Positions 36,401-47,719 of a DNA stretch of 64,000 nt are shown one piece after another. Each line of letters begins with the position of its first letter. Positions within the stretch are counted from its first letter, which is position 1. The stretch comes from Mytilus trossulus (lineage: Eukaryota > Mollusca > Bivalvia > Mytilida > Mytilidae). The notes below the pieces were generated by a model. The model did not search any database and had not been told where the DNA came from. It saw only the letters and a list, made by a program, of their open reading frames with translations. The stretch spans positions 52,851,445-52,915,444 of the forward strand of contig NC_086384.1 in the NCBI RefSeq assembly GCF_036588685.1, read 5' to 3'. A program made the position numbers and the translations under genes.

Positions 36401-39400
36401 ACATTTCTCAAAGCACGTTCCATTTTGAAGCATAGGCTTATAGAAAACTTGGGTTTGGAAGTTTGGCAATACTGATAATTGAATATGACAAACAAGATAA
36501 AAAAAACAATTTTACGCTGATTTGCCAATTAACATATTTTGTAAAGGTTATCCACTTACAAATGTGTGGTAGTATTGAACATTATCTTAGGTGGTTATTG
36601 TGTTATTGGCAAGCAAACCTCATCTCCATATATGTTTATCTTAAAATGTACAAAGGTCCGTATTACCTACCTTATTAATAGATTCAATCTGAAAGAACAA
36701 TGTTTTGATATATTAGATAAATAAATGTAAGTGCAGCAGGAATATTTGTGTTCATGATATCAACTGTGCATGGAAAATACTGTCGTCCTGATCATTCCTT
36801 AAAGACACAGATTTTGTCTAACCCCTGAATGGAGTCAGTTGAAGAAATGATTTTTTTCAACACTGGGTATTTACCTTTTAAAAGTGCAATAACTCCTATG
36901 AAGAGACAGCTAAATATAACTTCAGCCATTGTCCTGCTTGGTTTTTCTTACAGTTTTTTCACGGATATTGTAAAAAAAAAAATATATTAAATGTTTATAA
37001 AAGATATGTTGGTGCAAATATTAAGGGTGTTTTCAAGACAATTTGAATTTTCAAGAATTTACAGCTTTTTTCAATAAAAGAAATTGAATTGTATTGGTAT
37101 GGTAAATACCACTGTTTTAATTTAGAAACCAGTCCATATTCATATTACCATGGGTTAACCTAATAAATGTACAAACGTAATAGATGAAGCCTAACAACAT
37201 TAACGAATTTCATGTTTAAAAGAAAATGATTCAACATAAAAATGTCACAGCTCAAAAGTATATATAAATTAGAGGCCCTACTGATTTCAGCAAAATATTT
37301 CGTTTGCAGATCGTGTCTTGTTGATAACTTTTGCTATAAAAATGTTTTTCTATCTTTAAAGACATGCGTAAAAGGGAGGAGGTATCTGCACAAAAGAGCA
37401 TGAAATAAAATTTCAATTTCACGATGAACGATCAATTAAAAAATTCTTGAACGTTGATCTTTTTACAGATTTCAAGAAACACGGTGAATAACGAAACTTT
37501 TTCACGGCTGTACGTGAAATAAAAATGGCAAAACACGTTACAAGAAAATATCCCTTTACGACCCTCTTTATAGTTTTCGGGATAATCGGCAAACACGCAA
37601 AACATATTGATAGATATCGGTAAGATAAACTAGAGGCTCCAAAGAGCCTGTGTTGTTCACCTTGGTCTTTGTGAATATTAAAAAAAGGAAGAGAATGGAT
37701 TCATGACAAAATTGTGTTTTGATGATGGTGATGTGTTTTTACATCTAACTATACTGAACATTCTTGCTGCTTAAAATTATCTCTATCTATAATGAACTTG
37801 GCCCAGTAGTTTCAGTGGAAAATGTTAGTAAAAATTTACAAATTTTATGAAAATTGTTAAAAATTGACTACAAAGGACAATAACTCCTTAGGGGGTCAAT
37901 TGAATTTTAAATATAAAAGACCTTTATGATAATTGTGGACACTTGTGGTAGCAGATTGCCTGTCAATGTGATAGATAATGAACAACAGACAACAAGTCAT
38001 GGCAATAGTTCTTACTAGTCAATTCGGTCAGATAAGCTAAAAGAAGAAATATTTTAAAGCAATCTGTGAAATAAGATTTATGATAATGCACTTAATAAGA
38101 TATGCATTTATTTGAAGCCAATGCTAATAGCACAAGAAAATAATGACTGACATCACCCGTCATCTTTATTCAAATATTTTTCAACAAAAAATAAATACAT
38201 TTATTGGTAGTATGGCTGTGACAAGAAATCTGAATTTGAATTTCAATGCTGATCAATAACGAAAAAGATGTTTGATTGATGCATTAAACATACTATACTG
38301 TTTAAAAATAAGTTTTAATTCAAAGCTTTTTATTATTACGTATTAAATAAATTAATTAGGATGTTTTCTCATGTTAAAACTACATCTTTGGTTTTATCTG
38401 ACTAATATATATGTTGTATCAATCTTGACAGAAGATCAGTTATCAATCAAAGTTGAAAAGAATTAATACAATCCTATTATGATCTCTCTATGGCACATGT
38501 ACTATAAATATCAATGCATTGCAAACACACAACAAAGAAAGTTATGTTCTAATGTATTTACAGTGGCATTGGCTATCAAACCCATGTTCATCGATTTGAC
38601 TCAAATTTTCATATTGAATTTATAACATACTAAAATCGTATATTCAAATTATATAAAGTCTAAAATAAACAATTTACAGGGCATGGACTCGATAATATGT
38701 GTCATAGTTTTCGTGTGTATTCTAGCTTAACTATTGAGTTGACCCTCAACGGCTGTCGACGGTCATATAAGCGATATAAAACTAAATATAGATAGTGCAA
38801 TCGTACAATTGGACATGTCTTTGTAAGTGTATGTTAATATTTTAGGTTAAAAAATATGTTAATCATCGTTTTCATCTCTATAAGAATGAGTGTTTGTGGA
38901 TCGAATCGGTCAATCAAATGATTTACCTTTATTTTATTTTCAATATTGACATTATTTTCTTTTAAATAACTAAAATGCCGTAATCCATATTTAGCGTTGG
39001 AATTAAATTGAAGGTCAGATGAATACGGATTGAATTAGGTCAAATTATTTACTTCTAGTTGAATAATTATTCATCGATGTTTCTAAGCTTATTTTTGGCC
39101 AAATTGAACCATATTGTCTGCTTAAAGCGAATTATTATTTCACTATTTCACTTCCGTTAATGACATATTTTAATTTTGTTTATATAGCTCGTAGCTTGTG
39201 TCTCCTTTTAAACAAAACACTAGATGCCAGACTTATAATGTTGTACGCCTAACAAGTGTTTCGTCTACAAATAGTCAATAGTGGCGCTCTATGTCAAACA
39301 ATTAAAAGCTCAAATAAAATACAAAATTGAAGAGCATTGGAGATACAAATTTCGGAAAGATATTGCCAAATAGTTATTCGTATGGTAGAAAATAGTTCGT

Positions 39401-42400
39401 ATAATGAGCAATCGAAAGTATTGTTAACAGTTAATTCAAAAGATAAGGTCAGATGAAACTAGCTAGATTAAACGGAATTGCTCATTGTTTAAGACTTTAA
39501 AATAACCTTATAGTTAATAACTTCTAAATAATTCGGATTTTGACAATCAAACCACCTCTTTTTTTTATATGAGCAGTTACACCTTACAAAATAGAGCATG
39601 CGTTATCCCTCATTTCTAGCTTCACTTATAGGAGCAATCATATATATATTTTTTTTAAACTAATTTCTCTATAATGTGTCTAGTATTATGAGTATCAAAG
39701 TACTTTTATTCGTTATAGATACCGCTAAACTTTCTCTTTTCATAATGCCTAGACCACTGGTCCATAAAGTCAAGAACAGTGAACCTCTGTCTAACAGACA
39801 AAATACATTGTGTAAGGATCCCATTTGATACAAAATATAGTTATGGTTTTTATTATAATAAGTGAGAAACCTATTAAACAAAGTCTATGCAGTTTTTTAA
39901 GCAATCCATGAACCCAAAAATTGGGTCAAGAACAATGGACATATGGGGAAGAAACCATAAGGAATGTATATACAAGGAATGATAAACTAATCATAGAAAC
40001 CAGGATTGAAATTTAATATTTGCCCCAGACGCATGTTTTGTATACAAAAGACTCATCAGTGACGCTCGAATAAAAACAAATTATAAAGGCCAAATAAAAT
40101 TTAAAGCACCAGCACATCATCTTTCTTGAGAAATATGAACTTTTTAAAACATTTAGTGCAATCCTCACATAAGAATCTTTTTGTCTCGAAATCTGCGAGG
40201 TAGAAGTAGCAGGCAAGAGAAAAACAACTTTAAAAATGAGAAATCAGCTTGCCTGGTATGCTTCCAACTTTATTAACAACATTTGACATTTACACATGTT
40301 TAAAAATGTATGAACCCGAAACAAACAGAAAGCATACAAACATTTGAAAACAACACAATTAATTATGGGGGTAAAAGGGTGATGTACCAGGCTTATAATT
40401 TGATATACCAGACGCGCCTTTCGACTATATAAGACTCATCAGTGAGGCCAAGATAAAAAAAATAGTTATTAAGCGAAACTAATAAGTATAAAGTTGAAGA
40501 GCATCGGGAACTCGATATCCCAAAAAGTTGTGCCACGTCTCAGATTATCTATGCCTGGGATAAGAAAAACCTTAGTATTTCGAATAATTCATACTTTTGT
40601 AAACATTTAATTTAAATAAAAAAGGACCATATAATTGATACTTATGTCAACACCAAAGTGCTGCCTACTAGCTGGTGATACTCTCGGGGACAAAACTGAG
40701 TTTTGAATCAGTAAATATTGTGAAAACTGTGAATACTGTGAAAACATTCATTGTTTTGATTTGAGAAACAATTGAATCGTTTGTAGATAGATGGTTTTGC
40801 CAAAGTCTCCATTCAAGCCTAATAAAAATTGGTACTCTGTGAAACTTTTAAATTTGTGGTTCTCCTCTACCCACAAAATCAACTAAATATAAAAATGTAT
40901 GTATCCTACTTATGGAAATAAGACTACAGTGATATATACATATACTGTATAAAAGTAAGTGTTTAAAGAAAAGAAAATATTGACCCTATTTTTATTTTTG
41001 AGCACCGTCGCAAGTTGGAAATTTAAACCCATTGTTTAACATAAGTTAAATAAAGGCAACAGTAGCATACCGCTGTTCAAACTCATAAATCCATGGACAA
41101 AAAACAGAATCGGGGTAACAAACTAAAACCGAGGGAAACGCAATGAATATAAGAGGAGAACAACGACTAACACTAAAATCTAACACACACAGAAACGGAC
41201 CAAGCATCAGACAAAATCCCACGAGAATAACAAATATAACATCAAAACCAAATACTGTGAAAGTACTTTTATTCGTGGGGTACCAATTTTCGTGGTTTCG
41301 TGGATGACTCTTCCCACGAATTTAAGTATCCAACGAAATAAAACAACCATTGTCCAAATCTAGACAAGAAAGATCCCTATGTAGGTTTGACTACTGATAT
41401 GATCTCAAGAATGTATTGAATAACGCCAAATCTAAGAATACTTTAATAGCAGTCACAGAACTACACCTGCATGTAGGATTATACTAATTTAATCTTTAAT
41501 AACCTAAACTGTACAACTTTTGATCTTTTTATTCTCATAAAAAATATTTTTGATGATGAAAGTCAGATTTTCGGTATTGATATGCTAGTATGATAAAGTG
41601 TTCATTTTATATCCAATTAGTTTTCGTACACATGGGAAGTAATAATTTCATGCTGGGCTTGATTTTGATGGGGAAAAAATGTCAATTCAAGATACTTTTA
41701 TAGCATTTGTTTATGATCACTGTTTTCTTTAGGTAACATGTTTATGGCCTAATCAACAGCTTTGATGGTCTTTAATTTGTTGATCACTTTTTCTTGGATT
41801 AATTAGTGTCGTCACTAGGATTTACACGGGTCAATGTTTACTTTGCAATTTCCTTCAATCCAAACTATTTGTAACTTTCGTGTCTGGAGGTTTTTTTTCA
41901 AGTATTATTTTTTTTAGGAAAACTTAAATCCACGAATTAAAAAACCTACGAACATGTAAATATTGCTCAAACCACGAAAATTGATTCCCACGAATTAAAG
42001 TACTTCCACAGTACATGAATTTGGGATAGACAAGTACCGTGACACGTCTTATCGCAATGTGAATTTACACTTAAAAAAATAGGGAAAATAAACGACGCAA
42101 CGTTAAAATGTAACACACACAGAAACGAACAATAATATAACAATGGCCATATTCCTGACTTGGTACAGGACATTTTTGAAAAGGATAAAAATGGTGGGTT
42201 AAAGATCAAATCAAAAGGTAAAATCTGATCAATGGTTATCTTATATTGAACAATATAAACAATTACAGAATGATCACATGTATTTGATAACAAGAGTTCA
42301 ATACAGTTTGTAATTTTACCTCTTCTGTAAATTTATTAGAATTTACCCCGTCTTTTTCTTTCTCTATCTTTTTTTTACTGCCTTGAAATAATAAAATAAA

Positions 42401-44424
42401 TATATATGTCAAACAAAACCATCAGGAGAATGCATCATGAGTTTCATTTCAATTGTTATCGTACATATTTTCGACATAAACAAATGAATAGTTCAGTGTA
42501 GGTCAAAAAGTCGTAGATATAGTCTTACCAAATTACATCTAATCTTATATCTGTATGACAAATATGTGAACAGTTTGTGGAACCCTGTGACTCACTTGCA
42601 TTTGTTGCTGTCAGTGTAAAAGTGTAATGGTGTATGTACAAAACAATTCCAGATGACATTTCTTGATTTTGAATATGTGTTTCTGTGCAAGTTAAACAAC
42701 AATCAATGAAGGTCTACATAATTTCATGTAAATCCCAGACTGTCTGTAAATATCAATGCAAAAGAAATGGAACTTTTCCCAGAATGAGTTCAGAACCGTT
42801 GGCAGGTTAATTTAATATTTGAAAGTTCACTGATCCCATTTTATAAATACGATAGCTCTTCTTCTCTGTAGTTTAAATCTATGAATATGAAAACTCGAAA
42901 ACGCTAGGCCGAAATCGCGAAAAGTAAAATATTTTTTCTTACCCCTTTCGTGTTTAATGCAATTTTATGATATACATGTGATTTTATTATAACATTTTAA
43001 AAATAAATGAAGACAAGACTGCAAAGAATAAGTCGTTTTCGCGATTTCGACTTCGCAATTTCGCGTTTTCGCGTTTTTGCGATTTTGCGTCTTCTTGATT
43101 TTGCTATTTCGCATTTTCACGATTTCGTCTTTTTGCGTGTAAAACATTTAAAATAAATCACAAAAATGAAATTTATATGACTATCATTTGAGTGACTTAT
43201 ACTTTGTAGTCTTGTCTCCAATTATATATCTAAATATTATATTAAATTAACATATATATCGTTAAAACGCTAAAAGGCAAAATCGCGAAAACTTGAAAAC
43301 TCGAAATTGCGAAAACCCGAAATCGAGAAAAGGCGAAGTCGAAAACGCGAAATCGGAAAGAAAGAAAAAAATCGCTTTTTCGCGTTTTCGCGTTTCGACT
43401 TCGCACTTTTGCGCTTTCGCGTTTCGCCCTATAGATTATGAAAGTCGGAAAGCGAAATGACGTTAACCGACCACCATATTGTTCAATATTTTATCAAGCA
43501 AATTTAATCAAATTAATTATTGGCAAAAAGAATTAAAATAAAAGTTGAATAAACTTTACAGAAAGCTTTTGCATTTATAAATGATAAAGGTGAACTATAC
43601 TAACAAAGAATCAAAAACCATGACAAAGAGGAAGTCATATAGTGGCAAGGATTCTTTCTTTTATGAATTCTATAATTTTTTTTATTAAAAACAGTCTTTC
43701 AAGGATAATTACTCCTGTGAGGGTATACTTATGATTCAACCATGTCGATTAATTTGTAGATCAAGTTACTCTGACCATTTAAAGTCTCTTATTGTTTTCG
43801 TTTCCTGTTAAAGTTTTAAAGCTTAGAACCAAAATCTGTAAAATTTGCCAAAGATTTAAATAGTTTTAGGGGCATTAACTCCAAATCCAAGATGAACAGT
43901 TCAAATTTTCAGAAAATCCAATAGAAAATGGACGTTGACCTGTTTTATCATTTTTAACATGACAGATTCCCCCAACAAGCAGGTGTGCACAACTGCAATA
44001 TCTTATTGTTTTATAAAGGTTCAAAGATCTGGGTATTTCACTGTAGTAAAAAATATCACCATCCTGGTTACAAATTTCATAAATTTTCATGAATAAACAA
44101 CCTGTTTTTAAAGTCTGGAAAAAGGGTTAACATTCCTCAAATAATGCTATAATAGCAGGGGCATATCATGTGAATTTTCAGAGATCTACGTTAACAACTG
44201 AAGGATGAGTTGATTGCAAAAATCAAGTACCTATTTTCCCTGTATTCCAGACACCACACAGCTAGTGTTGGACTTTGTTAAGACTAGTATCAAGAATTTT
44301 AATGTCTCACTTTCTGCCATATATGGCACAGACAAAACAATAAAACAAAAATAATCAGTTAAATCGTGAATCTCTTACCATTCATAATTCCTTGATTTCC
44401 ACTTGATTCTTTTTCTTTTTCCAT
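27168..44424 (-). CDS. Ankyrin-repeat and SOCS-box protein (ASB-like), 10 exons
   Basis: Exons in order are 44379-44424, 42320-42381, 36671-36688, 35718-35804, 34611-34706, 34088-34183, 33586-33684, 30758-30856, 29630-29719 and 27168-27488. They join to 1014 nt, 337 residues plus stop. Residues 1-42 are a charged Lys/Glu-rich leader. Residues 43-231 are six ankyrin-type units, one per exon, with signatures such as GNIDDVKQCLDLGADVN and GLHAALYRGKTDMVQLLL. The last exon carries another helical segment and a SOCS box at about 294-336: a BC-box (LRSLCRIRIR) and a Cul5-type box (LPLPKMLKNYI). In this family the SOCS box recruits Elongin B/C and Cullin 5 and the ankyrin repeats select the substrate for ubiquitination; the substrate here cannot be read. 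Introns hold many repeats but exons are intact. Orthology to a particular vertebrate ASB is not claimed. Confidence 0.88.
27665..27750 (+). mobile_element. Non-LTR retrotransposon (LINE) C-terminal remnant
   Basis: The plus strand encodes LLKLQKRAARIILDEHDY and then runs into stops. LQKRAARII is a signature of the region after the reverse transcriptase in many LINEs. It is a short dead piece in ASB-like intron 9. Confidence 0.6.
28387..28613. mobile_element. hAT-like MITE, CGATATT duplication
   Basis: 227 bp with termini GGGGTCTCATTGGGG and CCCCAATGAGACCC, flanked by CGATATT on both sides. Internal CGTGTCACGCTTA and TTCCCGGGTCCC segments recur in the copy at 56612-56833. It lies in intron 9 of the ASB-like gene. 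Confidence 0.8.
29330..29545 (+). repeat. SINE-like repeat family R2
   Basis: GATGAGTCTCTTGAAGACGA then GCGCGTCTGGCGTATA; between ASB-like exons 9 and 10. Confidence 0.7.
29630..29719 (-). CDS. ASB-like exon 9, ankyrin unit 6
   Basis: 90 nt, phase 0. LKFDPLYEVLCNHNVEFAKY, then YEGAKVNK. Acceptor TTTTTTCAG, donor GTAGGT. Confidence 0.88.
29955..30165 (+). repeat. SINE-like repeat family R2
   Basis: GGTGAGTCTTTTGTAGACAG with the upstream TTAGCTGTATTTGGC segment; in ASB-like intron 8. Confidence 0.65.
30418..30605 (+). repeat. Interspersed repeat family R1, partial
   Basis: Shares GGCCTTCAACATG and AACGGGAAAACCAACGGTCT; in intron 8 of the ASB-like gene. Confidence 0.7.
30758..30856 (-). CDS. 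ASB-like exon 8, ankyrin unit 5
   Basis: 99 nt, phase 0. DLSAPLSAAAKLDDLQVAKL, then VDHGACLNCTNY. Acceptor TTTTTAG, donor GTAAGTG. Confidence 0.9.
31193..31303. repeat. Imperfect hairpin, arms about 38 bp
   Basis: TGTCTATCTATTCGAAATAA with AATGTGGTGCA pairs with TGCACCAAATTTTTTATG and TTATTTCTTCATAGACA; in ASB-like intron 7. Confidence 0.6.
31383..31852. repeat. Repeat element with internal direct duplication
   Basis: Opens with GTGAGCTACTGCTCAC and GATACCCCCGCCGC and ends TTCAAAGCGGGGGTATAATA, so ATACCCCCGC appears inverted at the two ends. GTGTTCGGTAAACAGGAAGT occurs at about 31458 and 31628, a direct duplication of about 170 bp. A GGACGGACTGAC simple repeat precedes the right end. Confidence 0.75.
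31890..32020 (+). repeat. Interspersed repeat family R6
   Basis: GGGGCGAAAGATACCAAAGG and AAAAAGACAAACAGACAAAC. Inverted relative to the copy within 11832-12161. Confidence 0.65.
32405..32490 (+). repeat. Short array of GCTAAAGTGCGAT units
   Basis: Four imperfect units of about 20 bp, each with CTAAAGTGYG or a close variant; in ASB-like intron 7. Confidence 0.65.
33586..33684 (-). CDS. ASB-like exon 7, ankyrin unit 4
   Basis: 99 nt, phase 0. DKTTGLHAALYRGKTDMVQL, then RSGADVNLQDK. This is the most canonical ankyrin unit. Acceptor ATTCCAG, donor GTATTT. Confidence 0.9.
34088..34183 (-). CDS. ASB-like exon 6, ankyrin unit 3
   Basis: 96 nt, phase 0. WGEGLLHRAIDGNLETLQLL, then DQGMDTNMQTE. Acceptor TTTTTAG, donor GTATTT. 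Confidence 0.88.
34611..34706 (-). CDS. ASB-like exon 5, ankyrin unit 2
   Basis: 96 nt, phase 0. YGTSVHWTAAQGDLHMTRF, then LEQGSDMNIKNK. Acceptor TTCTAG, donor GTATGA. Confidence 0.88.
34755..35030. mobile_element. MITE with TTAAGGTGGTACC termini
   Basis: 276 bp, bounded by TTAAGGTGGTACC and GGTACCACCTTAA. TTAA at both ends fits a piggyBac- or Kolobok-type target. It lies in intron 4 of the ASB-like gene, about 50 bp from exon 5. Confidence 0.75.
35718..35804 (-). CDS. ASB-like exon 4, ankyrin unit 1
   Basis: 87 nt, phase 0. Encodes KLLKATEKGNIDDV, then CLDLGADVNYCDK. A typical N-terminal capping ankyrin unit without the TPLH motif. Acceptor CTCATAG, donor GTATAA. Confidence 0.85.
36671..36688 (-). 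CDS. ASB-like exon 3, 18-nt micro-exon
   Basis: Encodes IESINK between a TTCTTTCAG acceptor and a GTAGGT donor, phase 0 on both sides. Skipping it keeps the frame, so it could be optional. Confidence 0.5.
37632..37905 (+). repeat. Truncated copy of the long composite repeat
   Basis: Begins CTAGAGGCTCCAAAGAGCCT and runs through GGCCCAGTAGTTTCAGTGG, then stops within the first unit; in ASB-like intron 2. Confidence 0.75.
40005..40600 (-). repeat. Two inverted SINE-like R2 copies
   Basis: Copies at about 40005-40110 (CAAAAGACTCATCAGTGACG) and 40383-40600 (CCAGACGCGCCTTTCG); in ASB-like intron 3. A weaker R2 trace (TGTTTCGTCTACAAA) lies at 39235-39375. Confidence 0.65.
41045..42200 (+). repeat. 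Interspersed repeat family R3, split by a MITE
   Basis: Marker segments are AAACCGAGGGAAACGCA and GGACCAAGCATCAGACAAAA before the insertion and CATGAATTTGGGATA after it. Other copies lie at 24795-25165 (minus), 28085-28210 (minus, partial) and 34490-34535 (minus, tiny). Confidence 0.75.
41255..42011. mobile_element. 757-bp MITE inserted in another repeat, TA duplication
   Basis: Ends CTGTGAAAGTACTTT and AAAGTACTTCCACAG, flanked by TA. The flanks rejoin to the uninterrupted repeat sequence seen inverted at 24795-25165, so the insertion is exact. Inner sequence shows no gene. Confidence 0.82.
42320..42381 (-). CDS. ASB-like exon 2 (Lys/Glu-rich)
   Basis: 62 nt, acceptor TTTCAAG and donor GTAAAA. 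It encodes SKKKIEKEKDG...NKFTEE and restores phase 0, the phase used by every later junction. Low complexity makes this call weaker than the ankyrin exons. Confidence 0.6.
42884..43435. repeat. CpG-rich TTTCGCG simple-repeat blocks in inverted pairs
   Basis: Blocks of CGAAAT/CGCGAAAA on one strand (42890-42930 and 43285-43365) alternate with their complements (43030-43135 and 43375-43430). CpG is very dense for the region. The open frames here are low-complexity noise. Confidence 0.8.
44379..44424 (-). CDS. ASB-like exon 1 (start)
   Basis: ATG followed by EKEKESSGNQGIMN, ending in phase 1 at a GTAAGAG donor. It joins in frame to exon 2. No upstream in-frame extension is needed. Confidence 0.65.
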
Positions 44425-45092
44425 ATTATATACATACAGCTAGTCTTCTAACCAATAATACCTAGACTAATTTGGTATCAAAGTCCTTAATTTAGTATGC
44501 TGCAAAACAAGAAATAGAAAGCCGTATATTTTAGCATTCATTAAATTATTTGTCATAAGCCAATTGGGTTGAGGTAAATAATTTGATAGGAAAATGCAGT
44601 AATTTGTGTAATTTGGGTTTTCATTTTTTACTCCAAGATATTTATCTGATGATACAATTTCTAAAATATGGCTACGCAGGAATGTATAATTATGTTTAAA
44701 TGGTTGGCTAGAAGGACATGAGATATTATCTAATAATCAATCTCATATTAAGCACCAGTGTAAAGTTCTGCTTGCTGTTTTGTATTGTTTTGATGGCATG
44801 CAATTAATTGTAGATAAATTATTATGTTTTGTCAGCAAAGACTTAAAAATCTTCATTTGCATCAGCAATCAGGTTATTGACCATTGGGTTTCAACAGCCT
44901 CCGGGTCTCCTCATCTTGGAAATGGCATAGTGATAATTTCCCAGCGTGTATTATTTCTAGCATTAATATTATTTAAAGAAGATAAAACTTATACATTGTT
45001 TTATCTAAAATTTAGACCAGTGCACAATTACCATGAACTAATAAACTTACAACTATCCTGAGTTCTCTAATAGTTAAAGCCGTCTTAAAATA

Positions 45093-45385
45093 GATATAGG
45101 AAGATGTGGTGTGAGTGCCAATGAGACAACTCTCCATCCAAATAACAATTTAAAAATTAAACCATTATAGGTTAAAGTACGGCCTTCAACACGGAGCCTT
45201 GGCGTACACTGAACAACAAGCTATAAAGGGCCCCAAAATTACTAGTGTAAAACCATTCAAACGGGAAAACCAACGGTCTAATCTATATAAACAAAACGAG
45301 AAACGAGAAACACGTATATATTACATAAACAAACGACAACTACTGTACATCAGATTCATGCAAAGAGCTTATAATTACTGTTAAA
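45093..45385 (+). repeat. Interspersed repeat family R1
   Basis: Very close to 13528-13860 over about 270 bp, differing at a handful of bases. Confidence 0.8.
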
Positions 45386-46369
45386 TCATAATTCCACTAA
45401 TCCACTTCCTTATACTCTTATTGACATGATTGAATACGGTAAATATTTATTACGTCTTCACACTTCTTAAAATCTATTATAAAAAAAATGTTGGGTTTAT
45501 CTATTCATTATTTAGGAGTTTGACTATATAATAGTCAATTGCATTAAGTAGTTCAATTATGAAATTTCCCTTTAAGCTTCAACTCTTAGTGCTTACTACA
45601 GATTAGACATACTATCCTTTATTTAAAGAAATTTGCAGTACATACCACATAGTGAAAAGTGTGGTGGCTTTCTGTGTTGTTTATTTTTACTTACTTATTA
45701 AGATTTTCTTTTTCTGGTGCAAGCTTTAAGCCTTTTTTTTTATTTACTTTTTAAATTCACCTACCTGGTGCATTTGAGTCAATGACTCAAAATATTATAA
45801 TTATGGAATGTAAATGTTATGTTTGGTGTGTGTGTTTTTGGGTCTGCATAATCTGTTGTTCAGATTTCATTAAAAATACTATGTTATTTGATATTTGTTT
45901 ATAATGATGTCGTTTATGTGCTACATGCCCTCATTGGGCCCTAACTCAGTGAATACAAATATTTTATAATTTTTGGATAGAGTCGCAGATCAATGGGATT
46001 TAGGATGACATAATATCCAAAAAAAAAAATTTTGACGAATTTTAAATGCTTTTTTCAAACTTTTAAATACTTTTAGTTTATTTTGGGGTTTTACCTAACT
46101 TGACCAACGTTCTTTTTTTTTTTCTAAAGTTATGAACATGGTTAAATAACTACAAGGGTAGTGTAAAAATTACACATTCGGGTATTCTAACGGTCGATTT
46201 CGTGGCAGGCTTGTTAATTCAATACACAACGAACAAGGTACATGGATAACGTGCGTGATCGCTAGTGAAGCTGGTGTGCACAGGTTAAATTTATAAAATT
46301 TCCTTACAGTCGATGTATGGCGTCAAACTCAAAGCCAAAAAATATTTGTACGTCATAATCATTTGGAAG

Positions 46370-46555
46370 TGTCTACGGGGGTGTGGGGATCCCGGATCCT
46401 GCTTATTGTTTAGTGAGAACCCCCAATCCTGTGTCCAACCGGACTTCGTTTCTCGTTTTCAAGATAAATTATTCGACTTTCACGTGTCACGCTTAAAAAA
46501 ATCGGCAAATCCCGCGTCACGCTTATGCACCAATGACACTCACTTTGCTATACTT
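46370..46555. mobile_element. Degraded copy of the hAT-like MITE
   Basis: Shares TTCACGTGTCACGCTTA and TCCCGCGTCACGCTTA with 28387-28613 but its ends have decayed. Confidence 0.65.
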
Positions 46556-47719
46556 TTGATGCTATAAATTCTAGTTAATTTTGCAGTTTTGTTTTTAATC
46601 ACATCAATTGACAAAATGATGTCCTTATCAAAAACACAATTTCATTAATTTCAGATTAAACATTTTATATAAATGCATCATTCTCATTTTCAGATAAAAT
46701 TACCGTTGATGCTGATGACGAACAAGGTAAAAATGAAACCACTTCAACCACTTAAATCACTTGCTCGTCATCAATCTCTTCAATTTAATTTGAGAATGGA
46801 AATGGGAAATGTGTGAAAGCGACAACAACCTAACCATAAAACACACGAAGGCCATCAATGGGTCTTCAATGCAGCGAGAAACTCCCAACAATACGCACAG
46901 TAAAACACAGTTTAAGAGACGTCCGAGTCCGATGTTAGAATATGTAATCAAAGAAACAAAACAAAATAACAATTATACATTAATAACAGCAGACTACTAT
47001 CAGTTACTGACATGTCAGCTCCAGACCTCAATTCAACTGATTGAAAGTTTGTGTCTTCATCATATGAATATCATGCACATTCTTTCCTGTTAATGGTTAA
47101 GTATCATACATCATAACATATATGAGAAGAACATAACCCGTGTCATGCCAACAACTGGTTTTAGAATAAATGTGTTTAATTCTGATGCAAAGACCCTATA
47201 AGTGAATCAATATTAAAGCCAAAATATGCAATACTAGTATTTTTAAATGACCTGGCAACAGTATCGTAACTATATATCTTCTTAAAAAGTATGTTTAAAG
47301 GTTTTGTTAGCTTTTGACTAACATTTTTGTGCTCTGTAAAGAACATTACCATAAAAGATTGGATGTGAAATACCTGAACGTATAAGATGTCTGCATGTTG
47401 AGTTATATTTATGAATGATTTCCTAATACCGATGATAAAATGTAGTAAATGTGTTGACTAGTTTGTGATATCGAAAACCCTGGTGTTATAATTTTTCAGT
47501 AATACATACATTTCTTTCGCTAAAATCGAATACGTTGTACATACACGAGCGAATCGTACACGTTGAGATATATAAACACCAGATGCACTACATGGTCCAC
47601 ACCCATATGACTGCTTCAACTTGTTCAACTACAACTGGCACTCAAATCTCATCATCATACACTGACGTGTTCAATCTGATGTGATTTCAATCATTACAAA
47701 CTGTTTTCATGATGATAAA

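Larger units (their letters stand above)
36690..42319. other. ASB-like intron 2 (between exons 2 and 3)
   Basis: 5.6 kb. Apart from the truncated composite repeat, R2 copies, R3 and the 757-bp MITE listed separately, it holds AT-rich sequence without recognised genes. Confidence 0.6.
44425..47267. other. Intergenic upstream of the ASB-like gene
   Basis: Contains R1 (45093-45385), a decayed hAT-like MITE (46370-46555) and an R4 piece (46795-46925). A 93-codon frame at 44780-45061 has no recognised motif and is not called. Confidence 0.5.

Noticed and set aside
42965..43147. 60-codon minus-strand frame with KTQNRKNAKTRN
   Set aside because: Translation of the TTTCGCG-type simple repeat.
44780..45061. 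93-codon plus-strand frame upstream of the ASB-like gene
   Set aside because: No recognisable domain, no splice partner, and ends in a repeat border; length is within chance for this region.
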